A stretch of DNA of 25,037 nt from CAVVIO01 sp963748095 (GTDB lineage Bacteria > Bacteroidota > Bacteroidia > Bacteroidales > UBA10428): assembly GCA_963748095.1 (NCBI GenBank), contig CAVVIO010000040.1, positions 1 through 25,037 on the forward strand, given 5' to 3'. The notes beneath the pieces were generated by a model, which made no database searches, had not been told where the DNA came from, and saw only the letters and a program-made list of their open reading frames with translations. The position numbers and the translations under genes were made by a program. Within the stretch, counting starts at the first letter, position 1. Every line of letters begins with the position of its first letter. Positions 13,835 to 21,404 of the stretch are shown piece after piece.

Positions 13835-14464
13835 TTATAAGGTAATCCTTAAAAATCTTTCTTTTGGTGTCATGGAGATACCGCATCTTGCAGGAGCTTC
13901 ACCTTCGTATGTGTTTCCACAAGTGGCACAAACCATGTAAAGCATCGGTAATGACTTATCGGTTTTTTCATTCAGGGATTTTAGTGCATTTTCATACAAA
14001 GCTTTGTGCTTCTTTTCTACCTGGTAAGCATAATTAAAGGATATCAGAGCCAGATTAGCACCTTCCTGCGATGCTGCCTTCAGGAAATCGGGGTACATGG
14101 TTGTAACCTCGTAAGTTTCGCCTTCAATAGCTGCCTGTAAATTCTCGGCAGTAGTTTTTACATCGAACTTAAGATCCAGGGCAGGTATCTCCTCTCCCAT
14201 TTGTTTTAGCACAGCTTTGTGGTTTCCGGCATGAATACTTTCAGCTTTGGCAGCAGCTTTAAATAACAAAGCAATCTGATCGTGCCCTTCTTTTTTAGCT
14301 TTCTCTGAGAAAGCAGTGTATTTGGCACTGGCTGTCGATTCGCCTATAAATGCTTCTTTCAGGTTATTGGCTGTTGTACTGTATTTATCTTTAGCAGAAA
14401 TACTGATAAAGGTTGACACCAATAATGTCATTAATGTTATCCGGTAAAAAGTTTTTGTTTTCAT
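13835..14464 (-). CDS. Exported rubrerythrin with incomplete rubredoxin centre
   Basis: This 209-residue protein has a signal peptide (about 1-24, ending S-I-S-A), then a ferritin-like four-helix domain and a short rubredoxin-like tail. Likely diiron ligands are Glu42, Glu75 and His78 (E-x-x-H), Glu114/Glu116, and Glu150 and His153 (E-x-x-H). Rubrerythrins reduce hydrogen peroxide with electrons passed from the rubredoxin site. Here that site reads C179-A-T-C182 and C194-G-I-S197, so the last cysteine is a serine. The signal peptide implies a periplasmic protein, whereas most rubrerythrins are cytosolic. Upstream half-sites spaced 11 bp apart suggest control by the response regulator encoded next to it, and a terminator follows. 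Confidence 0.9.
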   Translation of the reverse strand: MKTKTFYRITLMTLLVSTFISISAKDKYSTTANNLKEAFIGESTASAKYTAFSEKAKKEGHDQIALLFKAAAKAESIHAGNHKAVLKQMGEEIPALDLKFDVKTTAENLQAAIEGETYEVTTMYPDFLKAASQEGANLALISFNYAYQVEKKHKALYENALKSLNEKTDKSLPMLYMVCATCGNTYEGEAPARCGISMTPKERFLRITL

Positions 14465-14494
14465 ACGTAAATTTTTTATGTTTTTAATCTAAGA

Positions 14495-14502
14495 CAAAGG
14501 TA
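14495..14502 (-). promoter_or_regulatory. Putative Bacteroidota -7 element (TACCTTTG)
   Basis: On the minus strand TACCTTTG fits the Bacteroidota -7 consensus TAnnTTTG. It lies 31 bp before the rubrerythrin start codon, and 22 bp separate it from the nearest regulator half-site. The usual -33 TTTG is not obvious, which would fit an activator-dependent promoter. Confidence 0.4.
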
Positions 14503-14524
14503 TGACGGGTAACCTGAGATTTTC

Positions 14525-14557
14525 CTAAAGGAATTCTTAAGAATTGCTTAAAATTCC
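14525..14557. promoter_or_regulatory. Three 11-bp direct half-sites upstream of the rubrerythrin gene
   Basis: On the plus strand CTAAAGG (14525), CTTAAGA (14536) and CTTAAAA (14547) follow each other at exactly 11-bp intervals. Direct half-sites of this spacing are typical of OmpR/PhoB-family regulators, which bind head to tail on one face of the DNA. The same motif precedes the operon that encodes such a regulator. Confidence 0.6.
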
Positions 14558-14568
14558 GTTGCCGGAGA

Positions 14569-15951
14569 TCAGGGAAACGATAAAATGAACTCCGTTCCTT
14601 TTCCGGGTTCACTTGTTACTTTCACGTTTATATCCAGCAGATCGGTAAAACGCCTTACAATCGATAATCCCAGTCCGTTTCCCTGTATAAGTGAATTCCG
14701 GGAAACATCTGTTCTGTAAAATCTTTCGAATATTTTAGCCAGTTCACCGGTCTCCATTCCCGTACCTTCATCGCGTATGGAAATAGTAACCCTATTGTTT
14801 TCGGAAAAAACTGCAATATAGATAATCCCGTTGTTAAATGAATATTTCACAGCATTGGTAAGCAGATTTTCAAGGATCTGCCCCAGCATGAAACGGTCGG
14901 TATTAACAGAGACATCAACGGGAATACGGATATCGTAAGACAATGATTTCTCTTCGGTTTGTTCATGCAACCGTACCGTCAGATCATGTACCATATTTTG
15001 CAGACTGACCTTTTCTTTCCGGATGGCTTCTTTTCCGCTTTCGTAGCGCGCCAGTAGTAACAATTGATCAACAAGTACCGACATGCGATTGATCTCGGAA
15101 AGTCCCGATCTTATTTTTTCATCATAATATTCAATATTACGGGGCTTTCGCAGCATCACTTCAAAGCTTCCCCGCAGAATAGAAAGGGGTGTACGCAGTT
15201 CATGCGAGGCATCGGAGGTAAATTGTTTTTCGCGCTGCACCGCTCCCTGCAGGCGTTCTATCAGGTTATTGATGGTTTCGGTAAGTGTATATAGTTCATC
15301 CTTTCGGGCAGGCAATGCAATTCTTTCACTAAAATTGGTATGTGTAATACTGCGGGCAGCATTAGTAAGCCTGTATACAGGCGCAATACTTTTCCGGGCA
15401 ATCAGATCGGTAATAAAATACAAAAAGAATAAAACTATCGGGAAGGCAATAATTAGTACCATTCGTAAATTTCGTAATACCATGATGGTTTCATCAAGAG
15501 GCATAGCCACCGACAGGTAACCCAGTAATTTTCCCAGGTGATTTTTCATGGGTATCTGTAATTGATAGATGCGGGAACCCGATATGAAATCGTTAAAATC
15601 AATCCTTTCATATTTATTTTTTAAAATTCGCAGGGATTCATTCTCCAGGTTAGCCGACTTTCTAAGGATTTTCCCGCTGCTGTCGGCAAATTGTATGAAT
15701 ATAGGATTTACTTCTATCTGTCCGTGTTCATTTTCGATCCATTCATTCGGGTTGGCAAAAATAATCTGGTCGCTGAGTATTACAATGCTGTTGAACAATT
15801 CGAGCGATTCCGCATTCAGGTCATCATCAAGATGGGTATAAACCGTGCGATACACCACCCCGTAGATGGTCATAAAAATAACAACCGTCAATACTGCCGT
15901 GGCGCTCATGAAATAAAATGCCACCCGGTTACTGAAACTTATTTTTCTCAT
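14569..15951 (-). CDS. Sensor histidine kinase
   Basis: This 460-residue membrane kinase has a first membrane segment at about 11-31, a periplasmic sensor region to about 158 (with a 'G-Y-L-S-V-A-M-P' segment as in CusS-like kinases), a second membrane segment at about 160-182, a HAMP linker, and the HisKA motif SDASHELRTPLS with phosphoacceptor His250. The ATPase domain shows the N box (Q-I-L-E-N-L-L-T-N-A-V-K-Y-S), G1 (RDEGTGM) and G2 (GNGLGLSIV). The start overlaps the end of the response-regulator gene by four bases (15948-15951), which indicates translational coupling. It presumably phosphorylates that regulator. The signal cannot be read from the sequence; metals, redox or envelope stress are possible. 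Confidence 0.93.
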   Translation of the reverse strand: MRKISFSNRVAFYFMSATAVLTVVIFMTIYGVVYRTVYTHLDDDLNAESLELFNSIVILSDQIIFANPNEWIENEHGQIEVNPIFIQFADSSGKILRKSANLENESLRILKNKYERIDFNDFISGSRIYQLQIPMKNHLGKLLGYLSVAMPLDETIMVLRNLRMVLIIAFPIVLFFLYFITDLIARKSIAPVYRLTNAARSITHTNFSERIALPARKDELYTLTETINNLIERLQGAVQREKQFTSDASHELRTPLSILRGSFEVMLRKPRNIEYYDEKIRSGLSEINRMSVLVDQLLLLARYESGKEAIRKEKVSLQNMVHDLTVRLHEQTEEKSLSYDIRIPVDVSVNTDRFMLGQILENLLTNAVKYSFNNGIIYIAVFSENNRVTISIRDEGTGMETGELAKIFERFYRTDVSRNSLIQGNGLGLSIVRRFTDLLDINVKVTSEPGKGTEFILSFP

Positions 15952-16622
15952 TCTTCCTTTATAATATATCCCACTCCCCTGATGGTATGAATAAGACTTT
16001 TGTCCATGTCCGGATCAATCTTTTTCCTGAGTGAATTAATATATACATCAATCACGGAAGTATCGTAATCGAAATGAATATCCCATACATGCTCAATGAT
16101 CCGGGTACGTGTACATACTTTCCCCTTGTTCCGTAATAAAAACTCGAACAGTGCAAACTCCTTCCTGGTAAGCATAATCTCCTCACTTCCTCTGAAAACC
16201 TGGTGCGTATTGAAATTCATGGTTATATCCCCTGCTTTCAGCACACTGCCTTCAGTATGTTCTCCCCGCAGTTGCACCCGTATACGTGCCAGCAGTTCTT
16301 CGAACGAAAAAGGTTTTTTAATATAGTCATTGGCCCCCATTTCAAGCGCGAATACCGTGTCTTCCACGGTATCTCTGGCTGTAAGAAAAATAATGGGTAC
16401 CCGGGAGCCTGACTTACGCACCTGCCGGCAGACCTCTATTCCCGAAATTCCCGGCACCATCCAGTCGATCAGTAAAATATCATATTCACCATCGTTATCA
16501 AGCGCCATTTCGAGCCCCAATTTTCCTTCGCCGGCTACATCTACGGCAAAGGACTCTTCTTCGAGTCCTTCTTTTAAAAATTGGGCTATCCCGGGTTCAT
16601 CTTCAATAACAAGAATTCTCAT
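15948..16622 (-). CDS. OmpR/PhoB-family response regulator
   Basis: This 224-residue regulator has a receiver domain at 1-115 with the acidic pocket E7-D8, phosphoacceptor Asp53 (LLIDWMVPG), the T-A-R switch segment and Lys in 'IKKPFS'. A winged-helix DNA-binding domain follows at about 128-222, ending 'SLIHTIRGVGYIIKEE'. This is the arrangement of CusR/CopR-like regulators. The kinase partner follows with a 4-bp overlap, and a DUF2231 gene precedes it by 5 bp, so the three form an operon. The half-sites upstream of the operon (17155-17194) and of the rubrerythrin gene (14525-14557) are good candidates for its binding sites, which would imply autoregulation. Confidence 0.93.
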   Translation of the reverse strand: MRILVIEDEPGIAQFLKEGLEEESFAVDVAGEGKLGLEMALDNDGEYDILLIDWMVPGISGIEVCRQVRKSGSRVPIIFLTARDTVEDTVFALEMGANDYIKKPFSFEELLARIRVQLRGEHTEGSVLKAGDITMNFNTHQVFRGSEEIMLTRKEFALFEFLLRNKGKVCTRTRIIEHVWDIHFDYDTSVIDVYINSLRKKIDPDMDKSLIHTIRGVGYIIKEE

Positions 16623-16627
16623 TCATA

Positions 16628-17125
16628 TCAGTTATTTTCCGCATCGGTATTAAAATCCAGGCCGAGGTTGAATTGTACACCGGCGGCATGTTTAAATACC
16701 AGTTCGCCTCCATAGTATCCTGTACGGGCAATTGCCAGTACACTCACAAAGAATAGTACCATGGCGGCTGCCTGAAAAACGCCCATGTATTTCTTTAAAT
16801 ATACAAGCAATACACGAACTACTATCGTTATGCTCACCAGCCATATAGTAAGTGTGGCTGCACCCTTATGTGTCTCAAGGGCTTGTTTCAGCATGCCTTC
16901 TTCAGTAATACCACTCCCGGCCAGGTTTCCCGACAGGTATGCTGCAATTAATCCCAGTCCTCCTAAAATTAATAACGAAAAACCAGCCCACGTAAAAAAA
17001 TCCCGCTTAAAAAATAATCCGATAATATCGAATAAAAATCCGACTATCAGAAGTGCAATGGGAAAATGCACAATCATCGGGTGTATGTGTGTTGTGTCAA
17101 TCATGGTTTTGATTTTTAAGTTCAT
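16628..17125 (-). CDS. DUF2231 integral membrane protein
   Basis: This 165-residue membrane protein has about four hydrophobic segments and the family signature 'HPMIVHFPIALL' near residue 15. DUF2231 proteins have no settled role; the conserved histidines hint at metal or heme binding. It is the first gene of an operon with a response regulator and a histidine kinase, so it may be part of the sensing or of the response. The open frame starts at 17125. The Met at residue 8 (17104) is an equally good or better start, because the candidate -7 element at 17136-17143 would leave almost no leader ahead of 17125. Confidence 0.85.
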   Translation of the reverse strand: MNLKIKTMIDTTHIHPMIVHFPIALLIVGFLFDIIGLFFKRDFFTWAGFSLLILGGLGLIAAYLSGNLAGSGITEEGMLKQALETHKGAATLTIWLVSITIVVRVLLVYLKKYMGVFQAAAMVLFFVSVLAIARTGYYGGELVFKHAAGVQFNLGLDFNTDAENN

Positions 17126-17135
17126 AATAATTGTA

Positions 17136-17143
17136 CAAAGTAA
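17136..17143 (-). promoter_or_regulatory. Possible -7 element of the DUF2231-regulator-kinase operon
   Basis: The minus strand reads TTACTTTG, one base away from TAnnTTTG. It lies 11 bp downstream of the last 11-bp half-site and 31 bp before the alternative start codon at 17104. Weak evidence alone; its position is what makes it interesting. Confidence 0.3.
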
Positions 17144-17154
17144 CTGAGAGTTCC

Positions 17155-17194
17155 CTTAAAACGCTCTAAGAGATTTCTTAAGATTTGCTTAAAA
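17155..17194. promoter_or_regulatory. Four 11-bp direct half-sites upstream of the regulator operon
   Basis: On the plus strand CTTAAAA (17155), CTAAGAG (17166), CTTAAGA (17177) and CTTAAAA (17188) lie at exactly 11-bp intervals. The orientation relative to the downstream gene is the same as in the rubrerythrin promoter. The two right-hand units and their surroundings are copied at 17948-17965. Confidence 0.65.
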
Positions 17195-17288
17195 TTAACA
17201 TTTTTCCCGGAATGTACGAAAGAGCCTTAACGGTGAAGTAATGAAACAACAAAACAAAAGCGCCGGATGAACAAGATCTGTCATCCTT
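17168..17288 (+). repeat. 121-bp direct repeat, copy 1
   Basis: This matches 17939-18059 with a constant offset of 771 bp. The first 104 bases differ at one position (T17233 against A18004), and the last 17 carry four differences. It holds two regulator half-sites and a nine-codon frame MKQQNKSAG (17241-17270) present in both copies. The rest of the gap between 17289 and 17465 contains two G+C-rich flanks of the DUF559 type (17294-17333 and 17409-17450). Confidence 0.85.
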
Positions 17289-17407
17289 TCTTTTAGAGAG
17301 CTTGTCCCACAAGGCAGGAGGTCGGGGGTGTTTCACATTTCTCGTTTAATATAAACAATTTTCCTGTCTCAGTTATTAATTAGTATTGAATGACAATCAT
17401 TCTCCTC

Positions 17408-17791
17408 TTTGAGAGAGCCTGTCCCGCAAGGCGGGAGGCTAGGGGTGTGTCAAGAAACAACTCCCATGCCAGGAAAAATTTTACCTTATAATCCAAAATT
17501 GAAAGAACTTGCACGAACTCTTCGTAATCAATCAACAAAATCGGAGATAAATTTGAGGCTTTATTTGAAATCGATACAGATGATGAGTTATTATTTTCAC
17601 AGACAAAAACCAATAGATAATTATATTCTAGATTTTTTTGTAATGAGTTAATGATAGCAATTTAATTAGATGGATATAGTCACCAACTTAATGAAGTTTT
17701 TTTTGATAGTGGGAATGTATTAAGGAGTATAGAAAACTACACCCGGGATTTCGAAAAGACACACCCCTAGCCCCTCTCAAAGAGGGGAACA
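17408..17791 (+). pseudogene. DUF559 endonuclease relic 3 with inverted flanks
   Basis: From ATG 17466 the frame reads 'MPGKILPYNPKLKELARTLR', 'NQSTKSEINLRLYLKS' and 'FHRQKPIDNYILDFF', the clear N-terminal half and first catalytic segment of a DUF559 (Vsr-like) nuclease. After 17640 the frame is broken: 'LDGYSHQ' and then 'NVLRSIENYTRDFEKTHP' can be read in other frames, so the central part is deleted. The relic lies between G+C-rich segments that are inverse to each other: GGGAGGCTAGGGGTGTGTCA (17431-17450) and GACACACCCCTAGCCCCTCT (17758-17777). It is not functional. Confidence 0.7.
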
Positions 17792-17938
17792 AGTAGTAGC
17801 TGTTTGAAAACTCACTGGTTATATAAGCTTGTGAAGAATTTATCAGAGGTTAGAACACCCAAATTCAAAAATCTATTCAGTAAAATCAAGAAGTACAGAT
17901 GGCGTATTTCAAAAGCACAGAAAACAGGAAAACGGGTT

Positions 17939-18059
17939 AAGAGATTTCTTAAGATTTGCTTAAAATTAACATTTTTCCCGGAATGTACGAAAGAGCCTTA
18001 ACGGAGAAGTAATGAAACAACAAAACAAAAGCGCCGGATGAATGAGACCTGTTATCCTT
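17939..18059 (+). repeat. 121-bp direct repeat, copy 2
   Basis: This is the second copy of 17168-17288. It carries the half-sites CTTAAGA (17948) and CTTAAAA (17959), but in the orientation that serves a minus-strand promoter and about 240 bp from the next plus-strand gene, so it is more likely a duplication scar than a working control site. The stretch 17792-17938 holds a short basic open frame without features, and 18060-18207 holds no gene. Confidence 0.85.
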
Positions 18060-18207
18060 ACAATTACACACGTTCGCGGTTAATAATACCGGAATATTCC
18101 GTTTTGAAATTTCGGTTGAAATGTATACTTTGGTAAGAATTTTACCTGTTGCTGATCATCAGGATAGATTATTATAATAATATAACTGAAACTGAAGAGG
18201 TGGAGCT

Positions 18208-19848
18208 ATGAAAATAATGAAAAATTTACTTAAATCCGTAATCCTGTTAATTACAATCTTCATTACTCCTGTCACCTATTGCCAGGAACATATCCCTTTT
18301 CTTCAGAAGAAAGGAAATACAACACAATTGATCGTTGAGGGAAAACCTTTTATAATGCTGGGAGGTGAGTTGGGGAATTCTTCATCATCCACCATGCAGT
18401 ACATGCAGCCCATATGGCCGAAATTAAAAGCAATGCACCTTAATACAGTACTGGTACCGGTTTACTGGGAACTTATCGAAAGCAAAGAAGGAAATTTTGA
18501 TTTTTCACTGATCAAACAATTAATAACCGAAGCCCGGGAAAACGATATAAAAATAGTCTTTCTATGGTTTGCATCCTGGAAAAACAGCATGTCCTGCTAT
18601 GCTCCGGCCTGGGTGAAGCTCAACCAGGAAAAATATCCAAGAATAAAGGACGACAAAAACCGGAGCCATGAAATACTGACCCCGTTCAGTGAAAACAATT
18701 TACAGGCTGACAGGAACGCTTTTGTGAAATTAATGCGTTTTATTAAAGACTTTGATGAAAGCAACCAGACTGTCATTATGGTACAAGTAGAAAATGAAAT
18801 TGGGATGCTGCCCACGGCTAGGGATTATTCCCCGCCGGCAAATGCGGCTTTCCGGAAAGATGTACCGAAGGGATTTATTTCATACATGCAGCAACATAAA
18901 GACAAGCTGGTGCCGGAACTTCAGAATGCATGGAAAGATAACGGGTATAAAACCACCGGAAACTGGGAGGAAATTTTCGGGAAAAGTCTGTATACCGACG
19001 AACTGTTTATGGCCTGGTATTATTCAAAATACACGGACAACATCATCGAAGCCGGAAAAAAGATCTACCCTTTGCCCATGTATGTGAACGCTGCTTTAAA
19101 CCGGCCTAACAGGGAACCCGGAAGCGGGTATCCGAGCGCGGGGCCGTTACCTCATGTGATGGATGTATGGAAAGCAGCAGGACCGGCAATCGATTTTCTT
19201 GCACCGGATATATACTTTCCCGATTTCAAACACTGGTGCAATTTGTATGTCCGCCAGGGAGATCCGCTGTTTATTCCTGAAAACCGCTTTGATAAAACGG
19301 TGGCACCCAAATTTATGTATGCAATAGGACATTATCATGCCCTGGGTTTCTCACCCTTCTCCATCGAATCAACAGATAAGCCGGAAGAGGAACCGATCGG
19401 GAAAATGTATCAGCTGGTTTCACAACTTACACCGGTAATTACATCGTATCAGGGGGAAGGTAAAACAGAAGGAGTGCTGCTGGATAAAGAACATGCAGAT
19501 ACGATCATCAAATTAGGAAATTACGAATTCACGTTCCGGCACGATTATACATTAGGATGGTCGCCAGGCGCTAAAGAGGAAGAATGGCCCATGACCAGTG
19601 CCATAATTATTCAAACCGGCGAAAATGAATTCTACATGGCTGGTTCGGGGATTGTTGTCACATGTAAATCGTTAAAGAATGTTTCTTTAAATGTAGGGAT
19701 CTTATCCGATGAAGAAGGCAAATTTGAGAATGCCGACTGGAAGGTCACGCTTTATTTAAATGGAGACCAAACCCATCAGGGACGGCATTTACGCATTCCC
19801 GTGGGAGACTATCGTATTCAAAAATTTAAACTGTATACTTATAATTAG
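18208..19848 (+). CDS. Secreted GH35/GH42-like glycosidase with DUF5597-type C-terminus
   Basis: This 546-residue enzyme has a signal peptide (about 1-25). The N-terminal (beta/alpha)8 domain (about 40-380) contains the clan-A motifs: 'MVQVENEIG' with probable acid/base Glu197, and 'FIPENRF' with probable nucleophile Glu358. The C-terminal part (about 410-546) is strand-rich and corresponds to the DUF5597 region of Bacteroidota beta-galactosidase-like proteins. Such enzymes remove terminal galactose or related sugars from glycans in the periplasm or at the surface. The start at 18208 is preceded by GAGGTGGAG, one of the few purine-rich sites in the window; Met4 (18217) is an alternative. No SusC/SusD pair or sugar regulator lies next to it, so it is not part of a visible polysaccharide utilisation locus. 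Confidence 0.9.
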   Translation: MKIMKNLLKSVILLITIFITPVTYCQEHIPFLQKKGNTTQLIVEGKPFIMLGGELGNSSSSTMQYMQPIWPKLKAMHLNTVLVPVYWELIESKEGNFDFSLIKQLITEARENDIKIVFLWFASWKNSMSCYAPAWVKLNQEKYPRIKDDKNRSHEILTPFSENNLQADRNAFVKLMRFIKDFDESNQTVIMVQVENEIGMLPTARDYSPPANAAFRKDVPKGFISYMQQHKDKLVPELQNAWKDNGYKTTGNWEEIFGKSLYTDELFMAWYYSKYTDNIIEAGKKIYPLPMYVNAALNRPNREPGSGYPSAGPLPHVMDVWKAAGPAIDFLAPDIYFPDFKHWCNLYVRQGDPLFIPENRFDKTVAPKFMYAIGHYHALGFSPFSIESTDKPEEEPIGKMYQLVSQLTPVITSYQGEGKTEGVLLDKEHADTIIKLGNYEFTFRHDYTLGWSPGAKEEEWPMTSAIIIQTGENEFYMAGSGIVVTCKSLKNVSLNVGILSDEEGKFENADWKVTLYLNGDQTHQGRHLRIPVGDYRIQKFKLYTYN

Positions 19849-20027
19849 ATTGGGGGAAAAAACGATTTGTTGAAATATTGGCATGATGTAAACATTACAC
19901 AGATCAGTATCGCTTCATAAGGTTCTGTCCCTTATCTAAATTCATATCATAGGTGAATTGCGTACTAATAAATCTATCAAAAGTCCTTTAAAAAACTTTC
20001 AAACTTTATTTTAAACATTCAACTGAA

Positions 20028-21122
20028 ATGAGAATAGAAAACATACAAACTGAAATTGACGCTTGTTATTTATATCAAAAATTAGCCGATCACGAATCGG
20101 ATCCGTCATTATCCGGCATATTCCGGCAAATGAGCGATATTGAAAAAAGACATGCCACCTCTTTTGCAAATAAACTAAACATTAGTACCGAAAACCTGAT
20201 AAAGCCGTCATGGAGAGCCCGGACATTAAATATTATCGGTAAAATTTTCGGCTACGATTACGTGTTGGGCGCTTTAATGGATACGGAGAAAAGTCTTTCA
20301 TCGGCAATTATTACCGGGAAAAAAAAGAACAAACAGGAAATTACCGGATCGGAATCAAATCATGTTAAAATACTTCGATCAATAATTAAACAGGAAGAAA
20401 AAATTACCGGTTCCCAGCTTTCAAAATTTGAAAGTCAGCATCGGTCGGTAGGCGGAAATGCTATCAGGGCAGCTGTATTGGGCGGAAATGACGGACTTGT
20501 TTCCAATTTCAGCCTGGTAATGGGAATTGCCGGCGCCACAACCGGGCAACAGGGAGTTCTGCTGGCTGGAATTGCCGGACTGCTTGCCGGTGCATTATCC
20601 ATGGCATTGGGAGAATGGATATCTGTTAAAAGTTCGCAGGAATTATATGAAAACCAAATGCAATTGGAAATGGACGAGATTGAAACAGATCCTGAAGGAG
20701 AAATTCAGGAATTAACCCTGATCTACATGGCAAAGGGAATACCTGAAAATCAGGCAAAACAAATGGCTGTTAACATTATGAAGGATAAAAATAATGCGCA
20801 TGAATTCCTGGTAAAAGAAGAGCTGGGCATAAATGCCGAAGAATTGAAAGGTTCCGCTGTTGAAGCAGCCGTTTATTCCTTTATCCTTTTTTCTGTCGGC
20901 GCCATCATTCCGGTTTTACCCTTTATTTTTACAAATGGGACAAAAGCCATAATGCTAAGTGTGGGCCTGAGTGCAGTTGGACTGTTTTTAATAGGTGCTG
21001 CCATTACATTATTTACCGGAAGAAATGTCTGGTATTCCGGGTTTCGGCAGGTGTTTTTTGGATTGGTGGCAGCAGCCATAACATTTGGTATTGGCCATCT
21101 GATAGGTGCTTCGATAGCTTAA
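20028..21122 (+). CDS. MbfA-like ferritin/VIT1 fusion protein, iron or manganese transporter
   Basis: This 364-residue protein has an N-terminal ferritin-like (rubrerythrin-type) helical domain (about 1-140) with Glu9, Glu39 and His42 (E-x-x-H) as likely metal ligands. It is fused to a VIT1/CCC1 domain (about 145-364) beginning 'RAAVLGGNDGLVSNFSLVMG'. Five membrane segments are visible, with a cytosolic helical hairpin rich in acidic residues (about 205-280). MbfA proteins export iron and protect against iron and peroxide stress, and related proteins carry manganese. The ATG at 20028 follows a stop-rich region and begins the ferritin-like helix. It is monocistronic. Together with the rubrerythrin it gives this region a metal and oxidative-stress theme, though no regulator half-sites of the 11-bp type were found upstream. 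Confidence 0.9.
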   Translation: MRIENIQTEIDACYLYQKLADHESDPSLSGIFRQMSDIEKRHATSFANKLNISTENLIKPSWRARTLNIIGKIFGYDYVLGALMDTEKSLSSAIITGKKKNKQEITGSESNHVKILRSIIKQEEKITGSQLSKFESQHRSVGGNAIRAAVLGGNDGLVSNFSLVMGIAGATTGQQGVLLAGIAGLLAGALSMALGEWISVKSSQELYENQMQLEMDEIETDPEGEIQELTLIYMAKGIPENQAKQMAVNIMKDKNNAHEFLVKEELGINAEELKGSAVEAAVYSFILFSVGAIIPVLPFIFTNGTKAIMLSVGLSAVGLFLIGAAITLFTGRNVWYSGFRQVFFGLVAAAITFGIGHLIGASIA

Positions 21123-21271
21123 TAAGAGAAATCAGAAATAGCAAAAAATCTATATTATCTGTTGAGATGGCAGTTATATCTCTGACTCATCAATACTAAA
21201 AGTTAAACAGGAAAATGGGGTAATATTCCATTAATCAGTACCCAATAAATAAACTACCATGTTTGTATTTA

Positions 21272-21313
21272 TTCAGGCAGGCAATATATTTGTATCAACT
21301 ACCTCTGCCTGAA
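21272..21313. other. Long-loop inverted repeat in the intergenic region
   Basis: TTCAGGCAG (21272-21280) and CTGCCTGAA (21305-21313) form a 9-bp perfect stem with a 24-nt loop, about 90 bp before the next gene. There is no T tract, so it is not a terminator. It might be an operator or an mRNA leader structure of the operon that follows. Confidence 0.3.
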
Positions 21314-21404
21314 CAAGGATTATTATAAGTTTACAACAAACATTTATATTGTATAATTGTTTGTATTTTAGATTAATAGAATCACCTTTTATACATAGAA
21401 ATTT

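Noticed and set aside
17804..18001. 65-residue basic open frame starting TTG
   Set aside because: It runs into the 121-bp duplicated non-coding segment and has no recognisable similarity or proper start.
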